DNA of 64,000 nucleotides, from positions 1,054,001 to 1,118,000 of the forward strand of contig WTXG01000004.1 of assembly GCA_022496185.1 (NCBI GenBank). The letters run 5' to 3'. A model generated the notes under the pieces. It was not told the DNA's origin, made no database searches, and saw only the letters and a program-made list of their open reading frames with translations. The position numbers were made by a program, and so were the translations under genes. Within the stretch, counting starts at the first letter, position 1; the number at the start of each line of letters is the position of its first letter. Below, one piece after another: positions 60,243 to 64,000 of this stretch. This DNA is from Multifurca ochricompacta (lineage: Eukaryota; Basidiomycota; Agaricomycetes; Russulales; Russulaceae).

Positions 60243-61960
60243 TCAATTTTGGGGGATTATTTCCCGTGCTCCTTGTTGCCTTGTCGGGCTGTATCGTCTC
60301 TTTCCACCCGGACGCGTTGCGCTTTGGCTTCCTCGTTGACTACGAATTGGGGAACGAACGTCGCTCTTTGTGCGAAATAGGAATTGCAGTAGGTCTCGGG
60401 TGCGCTCGGTAAAGTAGGTGCGCAGGTGCTCTCTTGGATAATTGAGGTGGTCAATGCCAGTGGGTCCCTGGGTTGGCCCTTCGTTGCGGGTGATGGATGA
60501 TCTTATGAATGCTGGGTTAGGAGACCCCGATGATGACATTATCGGTGGGAAGTTCTTTCGGATCTCGGAAAAGAAAGCGGGGGTGGGGACAATCCGTGCC
60601 GGGCTCGGCATGCTTGGATGATGACCCGTGACCCAGGCTGGTTGGGTCTCATGTCTGTCTGCCTGGCCTGTCTGTCTTTAAAAAACTGTCTTGTTTGTGT
60701 CGCCAGGGAGTCATCGATCATCAATAATGCGGGGTCCAGGGAGGTTTGCTTCACTTCCGGGGGCAGCACGTGTTATCTGGGAAGCGCCTTAGCTTCAGTA
60801 GTCCTGTTGATTTCTGTGTGTTATAACGAGGTGGCTCGCTGCCAGTGTGCGAAGGAGTGGTTTCAACAACTCATGGGCATGTTCACTATGAAATCCTTAA
60901 ACCACTTGACTCTGGACAGGGAAAGGGCCCTTATTGGATGTGGGTGTCTGTCTTCCCTGGAAATTGAGAGGCGGAAACCCAACGAAGAGACATCTGACAC
61001 CACCAGGTGTGCTTTTGGGTGTCCATGAAGGTCGTCTTTCTGTGAAGGTCAGTATCACTTCTATGTATGTAGCTAGCTACATTACATTTTACTGATTCTC
61101 TCGTATAGCCAATTGCTTTAGCTTCCTACATGTGTCCCCTCAATGTCTTATCATAGTTGTACGTCCTTGAATATTAATGTTTTTTTTTCTTTAAAATAAA
61201 AACAATTCCATGCTTCACGGTTGCAATTATGAGGGATGAAAGAATATAAAGAATGACACCGGGGCGCCAATAGTAGCTATGGTTGGAGCGAAGGTCGAGA
61301 TCGGGCTTGGAAACGGCTATGTCCACTACGTCCCCTTTTTTTTTTGGCCAATCAAAATAATTAAAGTTTACATACCTGGAAAGGGTGAAGTTGTGTCTAT
61401 GTGTACAGCCTGAGTTACTTCCGCAAGTATTTGAGACGGTTGTGCATTGGATTGCACCCACTTCTACAAGGCACAAGGAGAAAAGCGGATGTCAGACATG
61501 GAAGGGGACTGTTATGTGTGATTCCAGTCCAATAACAATAATGAAAGAAGGGATTTGATGGTCCAGTTCAGTCACTCCGATTCGTGCAGAGGTCGCATTG
61601 ATTCTGGGTTTTGAAGACCGCCCAACTTCCATGAGGACATTTCGATGCGTAGTACACCCCTTTATTTATGGCTATTTGTTCCTGTTTTCGTGTTCTTTTA
61701 AAAACTTTTATTCCGCGAGCGCGGTTGTAACTACTTTGGGGTGCCTTGTTAAATATAATGAGAATCACGGGAGGTATTAGTTGGTTAGATTGTACATGAA
61801 AAGACTGTTTTGTGATAATGTTAAGTCCAGAGAACCCAGTCCACCTGGCACCACTGATTGTATGACACACTGGTTTGAATGTTGCATGCGTACTATGTTT
61901 TAGAAGAATAAGTCATGAACTTGGCCATAGAAGTATCAGTGGCTGCTAGACCAGGGGGGG
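60243..61960 (-). other. Conserved interior of the inverted-repeat element, copy 2 (degenerate coding?)
   Basis: Counterpart of 36742-38460. Open stretches read KPDLDLRSNHSYYWRPGVIL, SLIIATVKHGIVFILKK, PSPARIVPTP and RTRDLLQFLFRTKSD, interrupted by stops. Includes the uninterrupted hAT target site at 61945-61952. Confidence 0.5.
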
Positions 61961-62010
61961 GGAGTAAATAGTAGCGAGTTGGTTACGAACCGCATAGAAT
62001 CGGGAGAACG

Positions 62011-62258
62011 TGTAGCTTTCGTTTCCACTCGTCTCGACTCCTAACAACAACGCCTTCAACGCGTACGACGTCATCCTTTTAGATACATCATCTGATCTCT
62101 TTCCCCTTATTTAAACCGCCATGTACAAGCTTGTGTTTGCTAGTTTCGGGCTCTTGTTTCTAAAAAGTCCTTAGAACACTCAGAAATCCAACGTCTTGCT
62201 TTATATCTAATCACCTGAACTTTGTCGATAAGATCTTGACTTGACCTCGAACGTAACA
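62011..62258. mobile_element. LTR-like insertion (solo LTR?) inside element copy 2
   Basis: Starts TGTAGC and ends CGTAACA. The homologous place in copy 1 (33765-33815) instead has about 45 bp continuing the EHVLFHC frame. A related sequence lies at 45797-46017. No clean target duplication is visible; a small deletion accompanied the insertion. Confidence 0.55.
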
Positions 62259-62862
62259 GATTGGGCGTCACACGGGCATGTGACCTCGTCCCGGGGAATG
62301 TCTGGCTTGAATATCTGATCTGGGTATAATCCCTCACAAAGGCATGGCCAATCGCCCACCTAAGGGCTGTCAATGTGGCTGTGGCAAGAGTAGAGGGGGG
62401 TATGATTGTTTTTGCCTCCCTTCAACGTGGCTACAGTGAAGAAGGGGTGGTTGTAATAATTAGGTGGGTTGGTAAGTAAAGGGTGTGTGTGCATATGAAA
62501 GGGTGGTCTTGTTGTCTTGAAAGAATTTTTACGAGCAATTTCTCAGCAATATGCTGTAGTGAAAACCTCGCGCAGTCTCCAGCGGGGAGTGGATTTAATT
62601 TTCTGTGTGTGCGCCCCTTTAAGCGCGTATTTGTTTTTGTTTGATTTAGATTTTACCTGTTTTCGCTCACTAATCAAGATCTTCGGCATCTCCCAACCTG
62701 ATTAACAGCATCCATACAGAAACCCCGACCCCAAGTTCATCGACACATCTAGTAAGCGTTCCTAGCATGGTATTTATTTTAAAAAAGGTAAGGCAGAGCG
62801 AACGACAGCAGATACAGAACTACATGGATATCGAAGTTAAGAAGTGATAGCAAGAGATAAAA

Positions 62863-63601
62863 CTAGAGTATGTCAGCTAGTTGGAGCGTGATCACCACCT
62901 TAAAGCGACCAGTGTTGCCTGGTTCCATGCGAACCATGTCAACCAGTGAATCAGGGTGGTGTAGGTAGCGGCTGGCGAGCTGCCGAAGAAGTTCTGCCGC
63001 TGGCTCACTGGGAACGGGGGCCTGATGAGGCCATTCGTTAGGAAACACTCCAGTAGGCACTGGTGCAATGTACTGAGGAGCATAACCAAATCCACCGTCT
63101 CCTTGAAACTCCTGTCATGAAAGGGTCAGACTGTCTAAGATATGTGTATATGTGAAATAAACAATAGGGAACACACGGGAGTAACAGCTTGTGCTTGTGC
63201 TGGAATACCTTGGGTAGCTTTTACGTTGTGATATATATATGGGGGCATGGCATTCTGTGCAAAATATCACTGTTGAAAAGCATGACATCATATATATGAG
63301 TGCAAACTCACATTCAACACTGGAGGGTAATGAAATCCCATGTCGGGAGGACCTCCGCTCATGTAGAGGGGGTTGTGGGGTCGACCTTGTGCGTCCATAT
63401 CCCCGACTGGCGGGGTTATTTGACTCTCATGAACGTCACCTGAAATGGGAATGGTCTAAAGGACGGTGGGTGTCGGTGAGTGTGTGCAGACAGGAGGACG
63501 GATGGATGTTGATAACGGACTCTAGCAGTATGGAACATATGATCATGCGGTCCGGACTGGTGAGGGACGGAGTTTGCTGGCTGTAGAGTGTCATTGACCA
63601 T
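62863..63601 (-). CDS. Unknown small multi-exon protein of the inverted-repeat element, copy D
   Basis: Inverted partner of copy C. Exons give MVNDTLQPANSVPHQSGPHD, then a GDVHESQITPPVGDMDAQGR-type exon, PLYMSGGPPDMGFHYPPVLN, and a last exon with FQGDGGFGYAPQYIAPVPTG, PNEWPHQAPVPSEPAAELLR and the tail MEPGNTGRFKVVITLQLADI. The TTTC repeat in the last intron is almost absent here. Frame open in the last exon. Confidence 0.55.
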
Positions 63602-63722
63602 CTGGAGCCTGAAGAGAACTTCTGCTGGCTTGTCATCTCCTCATGGTTATTTTATAGTTTAATGAGAGGGATGGAAAAATAAAAGGGGGGCAAGCGACAT
63701 GAACCCAAACCTGACATCCATC

Positions 63723-64000
63723 TCGTTAGTGAAGTGAACGGTGAGTGGCGGATGTATGTGTTGCAGGGGCGGGGCAGGTGTGAGAAAAACAAAAACAATC
63801 ATCCGATTATCCGATTCAAGCAATAGCAATCCGCGTTATTGGAAGAACCGAACGACCCACCTGATCCCGATCCAACCGCTCGAACTGCACACCGACCGAC
63901 CTTCACCATCCAAGTGGCGTTAGAGGTCCGTGGAGGAGCCCAACAAGAATCCCATGGGAAACTGAACAAACTGATGAACTCATGGCGTCTAGTAGGCGCT
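63723..64000. other. Right-edge flank, no feature seen
   Basis: No recognisable coding or repeat content; cut by the window edge. Confidence 0.35.

Larger units (their letters stand above)
59066..63722 (-). mobile_element. Long-inverted-repeat element, copy 2
   Basis: About 4.65 kb with gene copy C (plus) at one end and copy D (minus) at the other, in inverted arrangement, around an interior homologous to that of 32262-39596. In minus orientation it is collinear with copy 1. It lacks the hAT insert but has an LTR-like insert at 62011-62258. No recognised transposase. Limits are where homology with copy 1 ends. Confidence 0.62.

Overview
The window is nuclear DNA of a filamentous basidiomycete, probably an agaricomycete. 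Genes are split by many 50-70 bp introns with GTNNGT donors and short acceptors. The P450 is of a type common in agaricomycetes, the neutral trehalase and EGF-bearing Adp1-like ABCG transporter are fungal types, and remnants of Tad1-like LINEs are scattered through the repeats. Gene names below rest on reading translations and splice sites by eye; no database search was run.

Layout. 1-3.5 kb: a cytochrome P450 (cut by the left edge) and a flavin-containing monooxygenase, both minus, 187 bp apart. 4.85-7.6 kb: neutral trehalase (+). 7.6-17.7 kb: about 10 kb with no supportable gene, rich in microsatellites and purine/pyrimidine tracts. 17.7-21.2 kb: Pps1-like dual-specificity phosphatase (+). 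22.2 kb: intron-containing tRNA-Phe (-). 24.2-27.8 kb: a long disordered protein ending in an AhpC/TSA (peroxiredoxin-like) domain (+). 28.2-31.2 kb: eIF6 (-) and NDUFAF7/MidA (+), divergent from a 160 bp shared promoter.

31.7-47 kb is a transposon graveyard. It holds a 7.3 kb element with long inverted ends, each carrying an intron-containing small gene. Inside that sits a hAT-like insertion with a clear target-site duplication and a nested 1.4 kb repeat. Further on are LINE fragments, an ORF1-only LINE, a displaced copy of the 3' end of ALG12, a CHAT-domain gene fragment and LTR-like pieces. 47.1-58.4 kb is genic again: GH18 chitinase (-), tRNA-Val (+), Hsp20-like protein (-), Adp1-like ABC transporter (-) and ALG12 mannosyltransferase (+), the last two divergent. 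58.7-63.7 kb holds 173-174 bp tandem repeats and a second, opposite-facing copy of the long-inverted-repeat element.

The ordinary genes are mostly housekeeping: trehalose breakdown, ribosome assembly, complex I assembly, N-glycan synthesis, cell-wall turnover and proteostasis. The most unusual content is the repeated element family. Four copies of a roughly 165-residue multi-exon gene of unknown function sit as two inverted pairs, all with open C-terminal reading frames.
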